DNA of 18,430 nucleotides, taken from contig CABUKD010000037.1 in the NCBI GenBank assembly GCA_902492105.1, forward strand, positions 1 through 18,430. Direction: 5' to 3'. The notes beneath the pieces were generated by a model. It was not told the DNA's origin and did no database searches. It worked only from the letters and a program-made list of their open reading frames with translations. Of the stretch, positions 7,209-14,016 are shown piece after piece. Source of the DNA: an uncultured Clostridium sp. (GTDB lineage: Bacteria > Bacillota > Clostridia > TANB77 > CAG-508). The number at the start of each line of letters is the position of its first letter. The first letter of the stretch is position 1. The position numbers and the translations under genes are program-made.

Positions 7209-7553
7209 ATGAGTGCAGTAGACAGATTATATTCTATCAATAATAAAACTGTTAAGAAATCAATTAACATTGATGATAGTTTATACAAAAAACTAATGAA
7301 ATTTACTAAAAAGAACTATGACGCAACATTTAGTGAAGTTATGAATGTGTGCATAGAAGAATATGTATATGAAAATAATCCTTCCTTTTATGAAAAGCCA
7401 GAAAATGAAACAGTTACATATAGAAGTATTATGATTAGAAAAGAAAATTTAGATAACTTACAAAAACTTCATAAAAAAACTGGTATTTCTGTAACAAGAT
7501 TATTAAATTGTGCAGTAAAAGAATTTTTAGAAAAATATGATAATAAAAGATAA
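7209..7553 (+). CDS. Double ribbon-helix-helix regulator, copy 1
   Basis: This is a 114-residue protein. ATG 7209 (MSAVDRLYS) is chosen because AGGAGG lies at the right distance and the paralogue starts identically; the longer frame from 7176 would run through that site. Two strand-helix-helix units are visible. Residues 16-52 have KSINIDDSLYKKLMKFT followed by FSEVMNVCIEEYV, and residues about 71-108 have RSIMIRKENLDNLQKLHKKT followed by ISVTRLLNCAVKEFL. Each looks like a MetJ/Arc ribbon-helix-helix, so one chain may fold as a pseudo-dimer. It is about 55% identical, without gaps, to the protein at 8497-8835. It is probably a transcriptional regulator or an antitoxin-like or partition-type DNA-binding protein; I see no toxin partner. 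Confidence 0.75.
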   Translation: MSAVDRLYSINNKTVKKSINIDDSLYKKLMKFTKKNYDATFSEVMNVCIEEYVYENNPSFYEKPENETVTYRSIMIRKENLDNLQKLHKKTGISVTRLLNCAVKEFLEKYDNKR

Positions 7554-7637
7554 GTTGAATACATATAAATATCAACTTACCTTATATTATAAAACCAAGT
7601 ATAGTTTATTATATAATGAATTTATATAATAGACTAT
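7551..7637. terminator. Two hairpins between convergent genes
   Basis: TAAGTTGA (7551-7558) pairs with TCAACTTA (7572-7579). A longer stem of 16 bp with one mismatch (7601-7616 with 7622-7637, 5-base loop) is followed on the plus strand by TTTTTTATTT. Together they terminate the RHH copy 1 transcript; the second also overlaps the stop of the convergent minus-strand gene. Confidence 0.65.
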
Positions 7638-8333
7638 TTTTTATTTAAAGCAATATAGTATGCTAGACTATTTTGATAAGAAGAAAGTTCTAGTTCTATT
7701 TGCTGATATTCACGAAATTTATGAGTTTGTTCTATATCTAAATTAGATATGAGTTCTACTGTTAATTTCTGTAATTTGCGATTGAGTATAATATATTCTT
7801 CTATATCTAGTAAATCATTTATATTTTCTTCTACTTTATCATCTACCATATCAATATTACTCTTGTTAAACCAATTCAAATCAAGATGTTTTGTTCCTGA
7901 CTTATTTTCGTTATTTAAATCTTGTTGTATAAAATTTCTAATTGTTTTTGGTGCTTTAGAACTACTTAATATATAGTCGCCGTTTAGTTCTAAAGAAAAT
8001 AGTCAATCCGTCTAACTTGTTGTCTATAAATAATGGAAAAATCATTTGTGCTGAATACTTTGTATTATCATCTTTTACAATTTGTTTTAAATTATTATTT
8101 AAAATCAAAAATAAATCTTCGGAAAATTCTTTGTCTTTCCATTCATCTACTAAATTGAGCATATCTTTGCTTAATGGTTTATGCCAATAATTATCATAAT
8201 CTAAAGTTAAATCACTTTTCTCATCAACTATACCATATTGTATTGTCTTTAAATCAGCAATTAGAACATTAGATTTTAAAGCAGAAATATTAAAAGATTT
8301 TAGTAAGTTTATACATTTTTCAGAAACTTGCAT
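7634..8333 (-). pseudogene. SpoVT-like GAF-domain protein, frameshifted
   Basis: Two consecutive minus-strand frames (8333-7962 and 7879-7634) join into one 232-residue protein if one A is removed from the run at 7985-7983. The frame then reads GLTIFFRTNGDYILSSSKAP instead of stopping after RTKRRLYIK. The start at 8333 has AAAGGAGG before it. The first 140 residues (NVLIADLKTIQYG, LSKDMLNLVDEWKDKE, QMIFPLFIDNKLDGLTIFF) have the order of conserved positions of the C-terminal GAF-like domain of SpoVT, the sporulation regulator, but no AbrB-like DNA-binding domain precedes it. The last 90 residues are acidic and helical. The SpoVT comparison is from memory of the family pattern and is tentative. 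It lies between the two paralogous RHH genes and is divergent from copy 2 across a perfect palindrome. Sequencing error in a homopolymer is a real possibility. Confidence 0.6.
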
Positions 8334-8396
8334 ATTTTACCTCCTTTCTAAATATTTGAACATATTATATATTAAAAACACTTTTTATTCAACCTA

Positions 8397-8420
8397 TTAT
8401 CGTGTATCAATACACGATAA
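8397..8420. promoter_or_regulatory. Perfect palindromic operator candidate
   Basis: TTATCGTGTA (8397-8406) and its exact complement TACACGATAA (8411-8420) are separated by TCAA. A further partial half site, AATCGTG, occurs at about 8457-8463. The site lies between the divergent GAF-like gene (start 8333) and RHH copy 2 (start 8497). Ribbon-helix-helix proteins commonly bind such dyads, so autoregulation by RHH copy 2 is the simplest reading. As an RNA hairpin it lacks a T run, so it is not a terminator. Confidence 0.5.
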
Positions 8421-8496
8421 AGTTAAGTTACATACTGCAAATGTTTTAAGTATAATAATCGTGAAAAGGTTATATATTAATTACTGGAGGTGTAAT

Positions 8497-8835
8497 ATGA
8501 GTGCAATAGATAGGTTATATAAAAAATCAAATTATACAGTTCAAAAGAGTATAAATTTAGAAGATAGATTATATACAAGATTAAAAGAAATAGTAGATAA
8601 AGATTATGACGCAACAATTAGTGATATGATAAATGTTTGTATTGAAGATTTACTGTCTAAAGGAAGTGTAAAATATTATGCCAAACCAGAAGATGAGATA
8701 ACAATTTATAGAAGTGTAATGATTAGAAAAGAAAATGCAGAAGCTTTAAATAAGATAACACAGAAAACAGGAATTTCACTAACAAGATTAGTAAATATAG
8801 CAATGAAAGAATTTTTAGATAAATATAATAAATAA
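8497..8835 (+). CDS. Double ribbon-helix-helix regulator, copy 2
   Basis: This is a 112-residue paralogue of the protein at 7209-7553. The start at 8497 (MSAIDRLYKK) follows TGGAGG by eight bases; the longer frame from 8356 would include the palindrome and is rejected. It has the same two-unit structure: TVQKSINLEDRLYTRLKEI followed by ISDMINVCIEDLL, then YRSVMIRKENAEALNKIT followed by ISLTRLVNIAMKEFLDKY. The second unit is the best conserved between copies (the YRS.MIRKEN motif and KTGIS.TRL). The pair looks like a duplication that flanked or captured the GAF-like gene. A terminator follows directly. Confidence 0.75.
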   Translation: MSAIDRLYKKSNYTVQKSINLEDRLYTRLKEIVDKDYDATISDMINVCIEDLLSKGSVKYYAKPEDEITIYRSVMIRKENAEALNKITQKTGISLTRLVNIAMKEFLDKYNK

Positions 8836-8843
8836 TATTTAGG

Positions 8844-8869
8844 AGATTATCATAAAACATTGATAATCT
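8844..8869 (+). terminator. Terminator of RHH copy 2
   Basis: AGATTATCA (8844-8852) pairs with TGATAATCT (8861-8869) and is followed by TTTATTTTTA on the plus strand, nine bases after the stop. Confidence 0.75.
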
Positions 8870-8926
8870 TTTATTTTTATGGTATTATTCTTTTAATGAA
8901 ATAGTAAGTTGTTGAGGAGGTAGTAT

Positions 8927-9541
8927 ATGAAAAATAAAAAGTGGTTGATAATTGGTGTTATAATTGTAATTGCAGTAGTTATAGTGGGAGTTATTACAAA
9001 CTATATTGATAGTGGTAGGGTAACAACAAATCATGAGCCAAAATTCTGCATTAAAACTATAAGTAGTGATGGATGTAAAGTTACTTATTGGGGACTAGGA
9101 TATAAAGTAATTAGATATGTTGGGGTTTCTCCAAATGAGCCTTATGAAAGTAATATTGGGGTAAAAATGGGAAGTTGGTTTATGAAGTATGAACTTCCAA
9201 AAGATATAAAAATGGAGATTGAATATGAAGGAAAAACAGTTACGATAACAGAGTATGAAGATATAGAAATAATACAAAATATATTAGTAAATTCAAAATA
9301 TAATAATGAAATATGTGCTGGAATAAATACTCATAAAATTACTTTAAATAATGAAGTTTATTATATTAAAGAAGATTGCAAGGAAATACAAAAAGGAAAT
9401 AAACAAGCAAAGATAACTGATGAAGATTTAAACACAATTAATAATATTATTTCTAACATATTAGAAAATGAGTCTAATAATATTACTAACACTTTATCAA
9501 ATAACAATATACCAGTAAATGAAGTAATTAGAATTGAATAG
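8927..9541 (+). CDS. Membrane-anchored protein of unknown function
   Basis: This is a 204-residue protein with a short positive N-terminus (MKNKK), then one strongly hydrophobic segment at about residues 5-27 (WLIIGVIIVIAVVIVGVITN), and a hydrophilic domain predicted to lie outside the cell. There is no signal-peptidase or lipobox cysteine pattern that I can see, so it is likely anchored. Three or four cysteines in the outer domain could form disulfides. The motif YWGLGYKVIRYVG followed by MGSWFMKYELP is distinctive, but I cannot name the family. GAGGAGG lies at the right distance before the ATG, and a terminator separates it from the following sigma-factor operon. The neighbourhood suggests a link to the sigma/anti-sigma pair; that is inference. 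Confidence 0.65.
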   Translation: MKNKKWLIIGVIIVIAVVIVGVITNYIDSGRVTTNHEPKFCIKTISSDGCKVTYWGLGYKVIRYVGVSPNEPYESNIGVKMGSWFMKYELPKDIKMEIEYEGKTVTITEYEDIEIIQNILVNSKYNNEICAGINTHKITLNNEVYYIKEDCKEIQKGNKQAKITDEDLNTINNIISNILENESNNITNTLSNNNIPVNEVIRIE

Positions 9542-9632
9542 TGTAATTTTAAAACAATTAAATCATTACAACAAATCTAATAATAGTAAGTTGTTGCTCA
9601 GATTTAATATAATAAATTTACAATAAAATATA

Positions 9633-9656
9633 TGAGCAAGTGAAAAATCTTGCTCA
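9633..9656 (+). terminator. Terminator before the sigma-factor operon
   Basis: TGAGCAAG (9633-9640) pairs with CTTGCTCA (9649-9656) around an 8-base loop, and ATTTTTCT follows. It ends the membrane-protein transcript. Confidence 0.75.
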
Positions 9657-9679
9657 ATTTTTCTAAAAAAATGAAAAAG

Positions 9680-9705
9680 TGTAACCAATTAAAATAATTT
9701 CTGTC
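9680..9705 (+). promoter_or_regulatory. Candidate ECF sigma autoregulatory promoter
   Basis: TGTAACC (9680-9686), 16 bp, then GTC (9703-9705). This has the AAC-N16-GTC layout common to ECF-sigma promoters, placed 25-50 bases before the sigma gene. ECF factors usually activate their own operon, so this may be its target site. I found no second copy upstream of other genes in the window. Confidence 0.35.
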
Positions 9706-9729
9706 TTTATAGATAGAAGGGGGGAAAAT

Positions 9730-10287
9730 ATGAAAGATGAAGAAATAATAAATTTATATTGGAATAGACAAGAAAAAGCAATATATGAAACGAATAAAAA
9801 ATATGGAAGATATTGTAATACAATTTCATTTAACATATTGCAAGATAATGAAGAAGCTAAAGAATGTGTTAATGATACATACTTAAAAACTTGGAACAAT
9901 ATTCCTCCACAGAGACCCAATATACTAAAAGTATATATTGGAAAAATTACTAGAAACTTGGCTATTAATCAATATGAAAGAAAAAAAGCTAAAAAAAGAG
10001 ATTACACATTAGAAATTGCTCTTGAAGAATTAAATGAATGTATTTCTTCAAATAATGATGTAGAAAAAGAATTAGACTATAATGAATTGGTAAATGCACT
10101 TAATAATTTTTTATCAAAACTATCACAAGGTAAAAGAAAAATTTTTTTAGAAAGGTATTGGTATTTATATTCGATTAAAGAAATTTCTTCTAAAAATAAG
10201 ATAACTGAAAGTAATACCAAAACAATTTTATTAAGGCTTAGAAATCAACTAAGAAATTATCTGAAAGAAGGTGGTTTGTATGAATAA
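9730..10287 (+). CDS. ECF-type RNA polymerase sigma factor
   Basis: This is a 185-residue sigma-70 family protein with only regions 2 and 4. Region 2 (about residues 20-85) includes AIYETNKKYGRYCNTISFNI, then AKECVNDTYLKTWNNIPPQRP and ITRNLAINQYERKKAKKR. Region 4 (about 118-178) includes the helix-turn-helix YSIKEISSKNKITESNTKTI and a basic end. The NDTYL..WN.IPPQRP pattern is typical of the Firmicutes ECF group paired with membrane anti-sigma factors. AGAAGGGGGG precedes the ATG. Its stop overlaps the anti-sigma start (ATGAATAA), so the pair is translationally coupled. The signal and regulon are unknown; an alternative sigma factor on a mobile element would be a way to switch element genes as a set. 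Confidence 0.9.
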   Translation: MKDEEIINLYWNRQEKAIYETNKKYGRYCNTISFNILQDNEEAKECVNDTYLKTWNNIPPQRPNILKVYIGKITRNLAINQYERKKAKKRDYTLEIALEELNECISSNNDVEKELDYNELVNALNNFLSKLSQGKRKIFLERYWYLYSIKEISSKNKITESNTKTILLRLRNQLRNYLKEGGLYE

Positions 10288-11443
10288 TAAGGATTTATTA
10301 AAAGCCATTGGAGATATTGATGAAAAATACTTAATTGAAGAAACAGATATAGAAGAAACAAATCGAATAGCATCCAATAACAAGGTGAATATTATGAAAA
10401 ATTTAAAATTAAAGTATATTCTTGCTCCAATTTGTATTGTATTCATCGCAGTGATAGGACTTTATAAAAGTGGTATATTTACTTCAAAGCCAGATATTAT
10501 TATTTCAAAAAAAGATGACTGGATTATAAAAGAAGTACAAGTTGATAAGAAAGATACTCCTACAGATACAGCAGTAATCCCAAAATGGAATGAAATGTCT
10601 ATTAGTCAGCAATTTAATGAGGTTGAATATAATAATAGTAAATATTCAAGTAGAATAACAAAGATATCAAATAATAATATACTAAAAAATATTGGCAATG
10701 CAACTTTAACAGGATATGACACATATACTGAAACTACTTATAATAAAAAGGCAGAATTATATTCAATAAAAGATATAGAAGAAAAATGTGCTATTGCAAT
10801 AAAATTTGAAGGAGATACTGATTACTATGTATATGTAAATTCATATTATAGACCAACAACACTTGGAGAGTTTACGAAAGATTTGAATTTAGAAGAAATT
10901 ATATCTTTTGGAACAATATACTATAATTATTGGGATGAAGATTTACAAGAAGATATAAATGTAGAATTTTATGGTGTAGATAATAAAATAATTTGGCAAA
11001 AGTTGTTTAATAATAAAAATTTAGAGAATATATATAGTGATAATGATACAGAAAAATATACATCAGAAAGGTTTAGTCAAAGCATAGGTATAAGTGTTGA
11101 TATCCCATTATTAGGATATAAAAATATAAGTGTATCATTAACTGACAAAGGTTATCTTCTAACAAATATTCTTGACACAGGTAAAGGATTCTATATAGGC
11201 GAGGATAAGGTGCAAGAATTTTTGAATTATATTAAAGACAATTATAACGGATACAAAATTGTTTATGTTGACGAAAGTGGCAGTGGAATAACAGATGAAG
11301 AAGTGAAAACAGAAAAAAACATAGTAGAAGAAAAAATTATGATGACAGAAAATACAGTAAATGGATATGTTACTAAAGAAGTGGATACAAACACAATAAC
11401 AAGTAATGAAAACAAAATAGAGCCATATATACCTAATAATTAG
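10280..11443 (+). CDS. Membrane anti-sigma factor
   Basis: This is a 387-residue partner of the ECF sigma factor. The start at 10280 is chosen because it overlaps the sigma stop and follows GAAGGTGG; the frame extends three codons further upstream without a better site. Residues 1-44 are cytoplasmic and include KDLLKAIGDIDEKYLIEE, the motif usual at the N-terminus of DUF4179-like anti-sigma factors. One transmembrane helix lies at about 46-64 (YILAPICIVFIAVIGLY). The rest (about 65-387) is a large outer domain, Tyr/Asn/Asp-rich, presumably the sensor. The C-terminus is long and acidic. A perfect 14-bp hairpin terminator follows. The sensed signal is not evident. Confidence 0.8.
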   Translation: MNNKDLLKAIGDIDEKYLIEETDIEETNRIASNNKVNIMKNLKLKYILAPICIVFIAVIGLYKSGIFTSKPDIIISKKDDWIIKEVQVDKKDTPTDTAVIPKWNEMSISQQFNEVEYNNSKYSSRITKISNNNILKNIGNATLTGYDTYTETTYNKKAELYSIKDIEEKCAIAIKFEGDTDYYVYVNSYYRPTTLGEFTKDLNLEEIISFGTIYYNYWDEDLQEDINVEFYGVDNKIIWQKLFNNKNLENIYSDNDTEKYTSERFSQSIGISVDIPLLGYKNISVSLTDKGYLLTNILDTGKGFYIGEDKVQEFLNYIKDNYNGYKIVYVDESGSGITDEEVKTEKNIVEEKIMMTENTVNGYVTKEVDTNTITSNENKIEPYIPNN

Positions 11444-11452
11444 TTTTTAAAT

Positions 11453-11490
11453 AAAAGTAAGTAATTGAAGTTTGAAAATTACTTACTTTT
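11453..11490. terminator. Terminator of the sigma/anti-sigma operon
   Basis: A perfect 14-bp stem (AAAAGTAAGTAATT at 11453-11466 with its complement at 11477-11490) has a 10-base loop. The complement ends in TTTT on the plus strand. It follows the anti-sigma stop. Confidence 0.85.
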
Positions 11491-11526
11491 ATGCTATAAT
11501 CATAGCGACAAATTGCATGTCATATA

Positions 11527-11550
11527 AATAGAGGGTGTAAGCCCTCTATT
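11527..11550 (-). terminator. Terminator of the relaxase gene
   Basis: AATAGAGGG (11527-11535) pairs with CCCTCTATT (11542-11550). It abuts the relaxase stop at 11551 and is followed on the minus strand by TATTTATATG. It is GC-rich for this window. Confidence 0.7.
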
Positions 11551-12798
11551 TTATAACGCTTTTTCAAACTCTTTAACTCTTTCTTTTTTAGCAAATTGTT
11601 TTTCAGCATTTAAAGAATTTCCAGTTTCTTTTTCGAAATTTCTAACAATTTCATCTTCAGAAGGTAATTCAAATTTGTTACAAATCCATTTAATAAATTT
11701 TTTTACAGTTTCCTCAAAAGTTTTTATAACCTTATGAAGTCTAGTATTTTCTTTTTCTAGTTTGTGTATTTTATGCTTATATTCATATTCTAAATTAAAT
11801 GCTTTTTTCTCAAATTCCTTTTCTAGTTCTTCTTTTCTATTATTATATCTAAAATCAAGGGAATTGCTTTTTACTTTATAATCGTGTTCCATTTGATATA
11901 CTTTATTATGCAAATTCTCATTATCTTCAAGTATTTTATCTCTTTCTTTTTGGTATTTTTCTGCCTCATCAATTACATTTACTTGTCTTTCTATTTCTCC
12001 GTGTAATTGTTTGTTTTCAGAGTATAATTTTTCAATGAGTTTATCTTTTGGCTCAATAATTTCTTTTTGTATTTTTTCATTTCTTTTGAAAACTACCTTA
12101 TTAAAATCTTCAATACTTGGTACTTCTGGAAGTTCTAATGTTATATCTTGCAATATTTCTTTAGTTTTCTCATAATTTGTAATTTTTTTATATTCTTCAA
12201 TACTCAAATGTGTTCTATTAGTTTCTTCTTTTGGTAAGCCTCTTTCTAATTCAAAATTGTGTGAAACCATATATTCGTAAAAGGCATTTTGTAATTGTCT
12301 GTAACTGTCTTTTTCTTTCCAAAATTCACTACAAGCTAATTTATCAATATTATTTCCTTTTTTATCTTTTGTGTGAACAACAGGTAAGAAAACTAGATGT
12401 AAATGTGGAGTATCCTCATCATTATGAACTTTCGCTGATAAAATATATTGTTCTCCTAAATTTTTATATTCACATACAAATTTATATGCAGTTTCAAAAA
12501 ATCTTCTAGTTTCTTTTTCTCCAATTTTATTAAAAAATTCATTGTCGGATGTGATGATATATTCACAAGCAATATTACTAACAGTTTTAATTTGACCTTT
12601 TAAATTATATTCTTTTCTTATTCTTTCAAATTCTTTTTCATAACTATATTTTGGATCTTTCAATGAATAGTTTAAATGTGATTTCTCTTTATCAATATTC
12701 TTATTAGAATAATTTTCATTTTTCCTTTCATTATGTCTAAATATGCCTTTTAAATTTTCTCTTTTGTATTTTTGATTCCTTATTATAGCATAACTCAT
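11551..12798 (-). CDS. MobV (Pre/Mob) family relaxase
   Basis: This is a 415-residue DNA relaxase that nicks oriT and pilots single-stranded DNA into a conjugation channel supplied by another element. The N-terminal domain begins MSYAIIRNQKYKRENLKGIF and is followed by the conserved HNER (about 22-25). It contains the metal-binding motif HNDEDTPHLHLVFLPV (His125, Glu128, His132, His134) of Pre/Mob relaxases such as MobM of pMV158 and TnpZ of Tn4451. Residues about 240-365 form a long coiled coil, as is usual in this family. CAAAGGAGG precedes the ATG. A pMV158-type oriT lies 74-95 bases upstream of the start, overlapping a weak promoter (TTGTAG-17-TAAATA), which would let the relaxase repress itself as MobM does. 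No coupling protein or type IV secretion genes are present. Confidence 0.93.
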   Translation of the reverse strand: MSYAIIRNQKYKRENLKGIFRHNERKNENYSNKNIDKEKSHLNYSLKDPKYSYEKEFERIRKEYNLKGQIKTVSNIACEYIITSDNEFFNKIGEKETRRFFETAYKFVCEYKNLGEQYILSAKVHNDEDTPHLHLVFLPVVHTKDKKGNNIDKLACSEFWKEKDSYRQLQNAFYEYMVSHNFELERGLPKEETNRTHLSIEEYKKITNYEKTKEILQDITLELPEVPSIEDFNKVVFKRNEKIQKEIIEPKDKLIEKLYSENKQLHGEIERQVNVIDEAEKYQKERDKILEDNENLHNKVYQMEHDYKVKSNSLDFRYNNRKEELEKEFEKKAFNLEYEYKHKIHKLEKENTRLHKVIKTFEETVKKFIKWICNKFELPSEDEIVRNFEKETGNSLNAEKQFAKKERVKEFEKAL

Positions 12799-12871
12799 AT
12801 AATATCTACCTCCTTTGAATAGCTAAATAAAGTAACACAAACTAAACTAAAAAATGGCACTTATTTAGAAT

Positions 12872-12893
12872 GTGTTGTAACACACTACAACAC
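12872..12893 (-). other. oriT with pMV158-type nick site
   Basis: On the minus strand an 8-bp perfect inverted repeat, GTGTTGTA and TACAACAC, encloses GTGTGT. Together these contain TAGTGTGTTA, identical to the nick core of pMV158 (TAGTGTG/TTA), with the nick in the loop as in that plasmid. The predicted cut is between 12881 and 12880 on the minus strand. The position just upstream of a MobV relaxase gene fits. Confidence 0.85.
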
Positions 12894-12975
12894 TTTTTAG
12901 GTAAAAGTGTCCGTGTGGCAGGGTAAACCCTACAACCCAAAACTAAAAATTGCTACTAGCATTTTTTAGTTTTCT
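12894..12975. other. oriT-flanking spacer with short GC palindrome
   Basis: This non-coding stretch is richer in G and C than its surroundings. It holds AGGGT-AA-ACCCT at 12920-12931, immediately preceded by CCGTGTGGC. It may belong to the oriT-proximal structure. No gene is seen. Confidence 0.4.
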
Positions 12976-13096
12976 CATAACAAATGAATTGTCATTTGTT
13001 ATGCTTTTCAATAAATTGCATATCTGCATTTATTGAAAAAAGAGCAAGAAAAAAATAAATTTTTTCTTACTCTTTGAAACCTTGCTCGGTTTCAAA
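12976..13096. repeat. Four consecutive hairpins (possible single-strand origin)
   Basis: Four hairpins follow one another with almost no spacing. The first is 12976-13003 (12-bp perfect stem CATAACAAATGA, 4-base loop). The second is 13005-13039 (TTTTCAATAAA stem extended by TGCA, one bulge, TATC loop). The third is 13041-13073 (14-bp stem AGAGCAAGAAAAAA with one mismatch). The fourth is 13073-13096 (TTTGAAACC with GGTTTCAAA, 6-base loop). Just beyond, ACGCTA at 13102-13107 is TAGCGT on the minus strand, the CS-6 hexamer of single-strand replication origins. Single-strand origins of this sort would convert transferred DNA to duplex. The structure is directly visible; the function is inference. 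Confidence 0.55.
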
Positions 13097-13501
13097 CTTC
13101 CACGCTATATGGCTACCTTTTACAGAAACCAGAGGGAATGAGCTAAAGTAGAATTAGGTGTAATATCCCATTTGTAAAATAGAATTATTACACCCATACA
13201 AACTGAAACCGTCGGTCATTCGCCTCGTTTCATAGGTAGTCTAGTAAGTAGCTGTTGCTACTATAATTGCTGATACTTTTAAATATCTTTGTTCATACTT
13301 GTCCAAACTTTTTACAATTATAAATCCACACCAAGTTTTGCCACCGAATACTCTTTTATTATTGTGAGTCTGTGTTCTAAAATCTCACTCACGCACTTTG
13401 TATAATTAGACTACTTATACAAATACGGATGAACTTTATAGCATCGGCTCATCACACCTATCACTTTTATAGAGTTTGAGGCATATTCTCTTTTTGAAAA
13501 C
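13097..13501. other. Structured non-coding region of unknown function
   Basis: This is about 400 bp without an acceptable reading frame but with more G and C than the coding parts of the element, which suggests selection on the DNA or RNA sequence itself. Inverted repeats include GGTGTAATA (13157-13165) with TATTACACC (13186-13194), GTAGC-TGTT-GCTAC (13248-13261), and TTTGAGGC (13475-13482) with GCCTCAAA (13562-13569). The block CCGTCGGTCATTCGCCTCG at 13209-13227 stands out as a GC-rich island. It could be part of the transfer origin, a single-strand origin, or a non-coding RNA. Confidence 0.45.
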
Positions 13502-13538
13502 AAAAAAACTACTCATAGTTTATAAACTACAAGTAGTT
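13502..13538 (-). terminator. Terminator downstream of tnpV
   Basis: AACTACT (13507-13513) pairs with AGTAGTT (13532-13538), enclosing the inner palindrome TAGTTTATAAACTA. On the minus strand the stem is followed by seven Ts. It would end the transcript that begins at spoIIID and passes through tnpV. Confidence 0.7.
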
Positions 13539-13609
13539 AGTTATTTCCTTTATTCAGTTAAGCCTCAAAATCGTTTTTAAGGCATTTTTATTTTAAAGTA
13601 AATAATTTA

Positions 13610-14002
13610 TCATACATAAATTAATTTCTTTAAAACAATTTCTTCTGCTTGATTTTTTATTGCATTCATTGTACCAACCCAATATAAAGGGTTAGTATTT
13701 TTCATATCTTCTGTTAAATCACTTTTTGATTTTAAATCTTCTATTATTAAATCAATTTCCTTTTGTGCTTGTTCTTGAATTTCTTTTAAATGTTTGTTTA
13801 GTTCTCTATTTATAAAAAGTATGGTATATTCTGCTTTCTTATGCTTCTTCAAATAATTTAATCTTAATAACCCATATTTATTTAATGTGATTTTTTCTTC
13901 TGGTTCCAAATATAAGTTAGGCATATAATAATCTCCGACTAATGTATAACTTATTCCTGTTTTTTTATCTACAATTTCTTTTTTTAATTCTTTACTATCC
14001 AT
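13610..14002 (-). CDS. tnpV: TnpV family protein
   Basis: This 130-residue protein is recognised as the transposon-encoded TnpV family: YTLVGDYYMPNLYLEPEE near the start, then KYGLLRLNYLKKHKKAEYT, and near the end NPLYWVGTMNAIKNQAEEIV. TnpV proteins accompany large serine recombinases on Tn4451-type elements; their biochemical role is not established. TTAGGAGG lies eight bases before the ATG. The gene starts only 14 bases after the stop of the truncated spoIIID frame, on the same strand and with no terminator between, so in the integrated state it should be read from the host spoIIID promoter. That would switch it on in the mother cell. It is therefore a second candidate for coupling excision to sporulation. 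Confidence 0.85.
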   Translation of the reverse strand: MDSKELKKEIVDKKTGISYTLVGDYYMPNLYLEPEEKITLNKYGLLRLNYLKKHKKAEYTILFINRELNKHLKEIQEQAQKEIDLIIEDLKSKSDLTEDMKNTNPLYWVGTMNAIKNQAEEIVLKKLIYV

Positions 14003-14016
14003 AACAAACCTCCTAA

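Noticed and set aside
7962..8333. Programmed frameshift in the GAF-like gene
   Set aside because: The break is at a run of only three A with no slippery heptamer or stimulatory hairpin, so mutation or sequencing error is simpler.
7209..8835. Toxin-antitoxin module built on the RHH proteins
   Set aside because: Neither RHH gene is followed or preceded in an operon by a recognisable toxin; each is a single-gene transcript with its own terminator.
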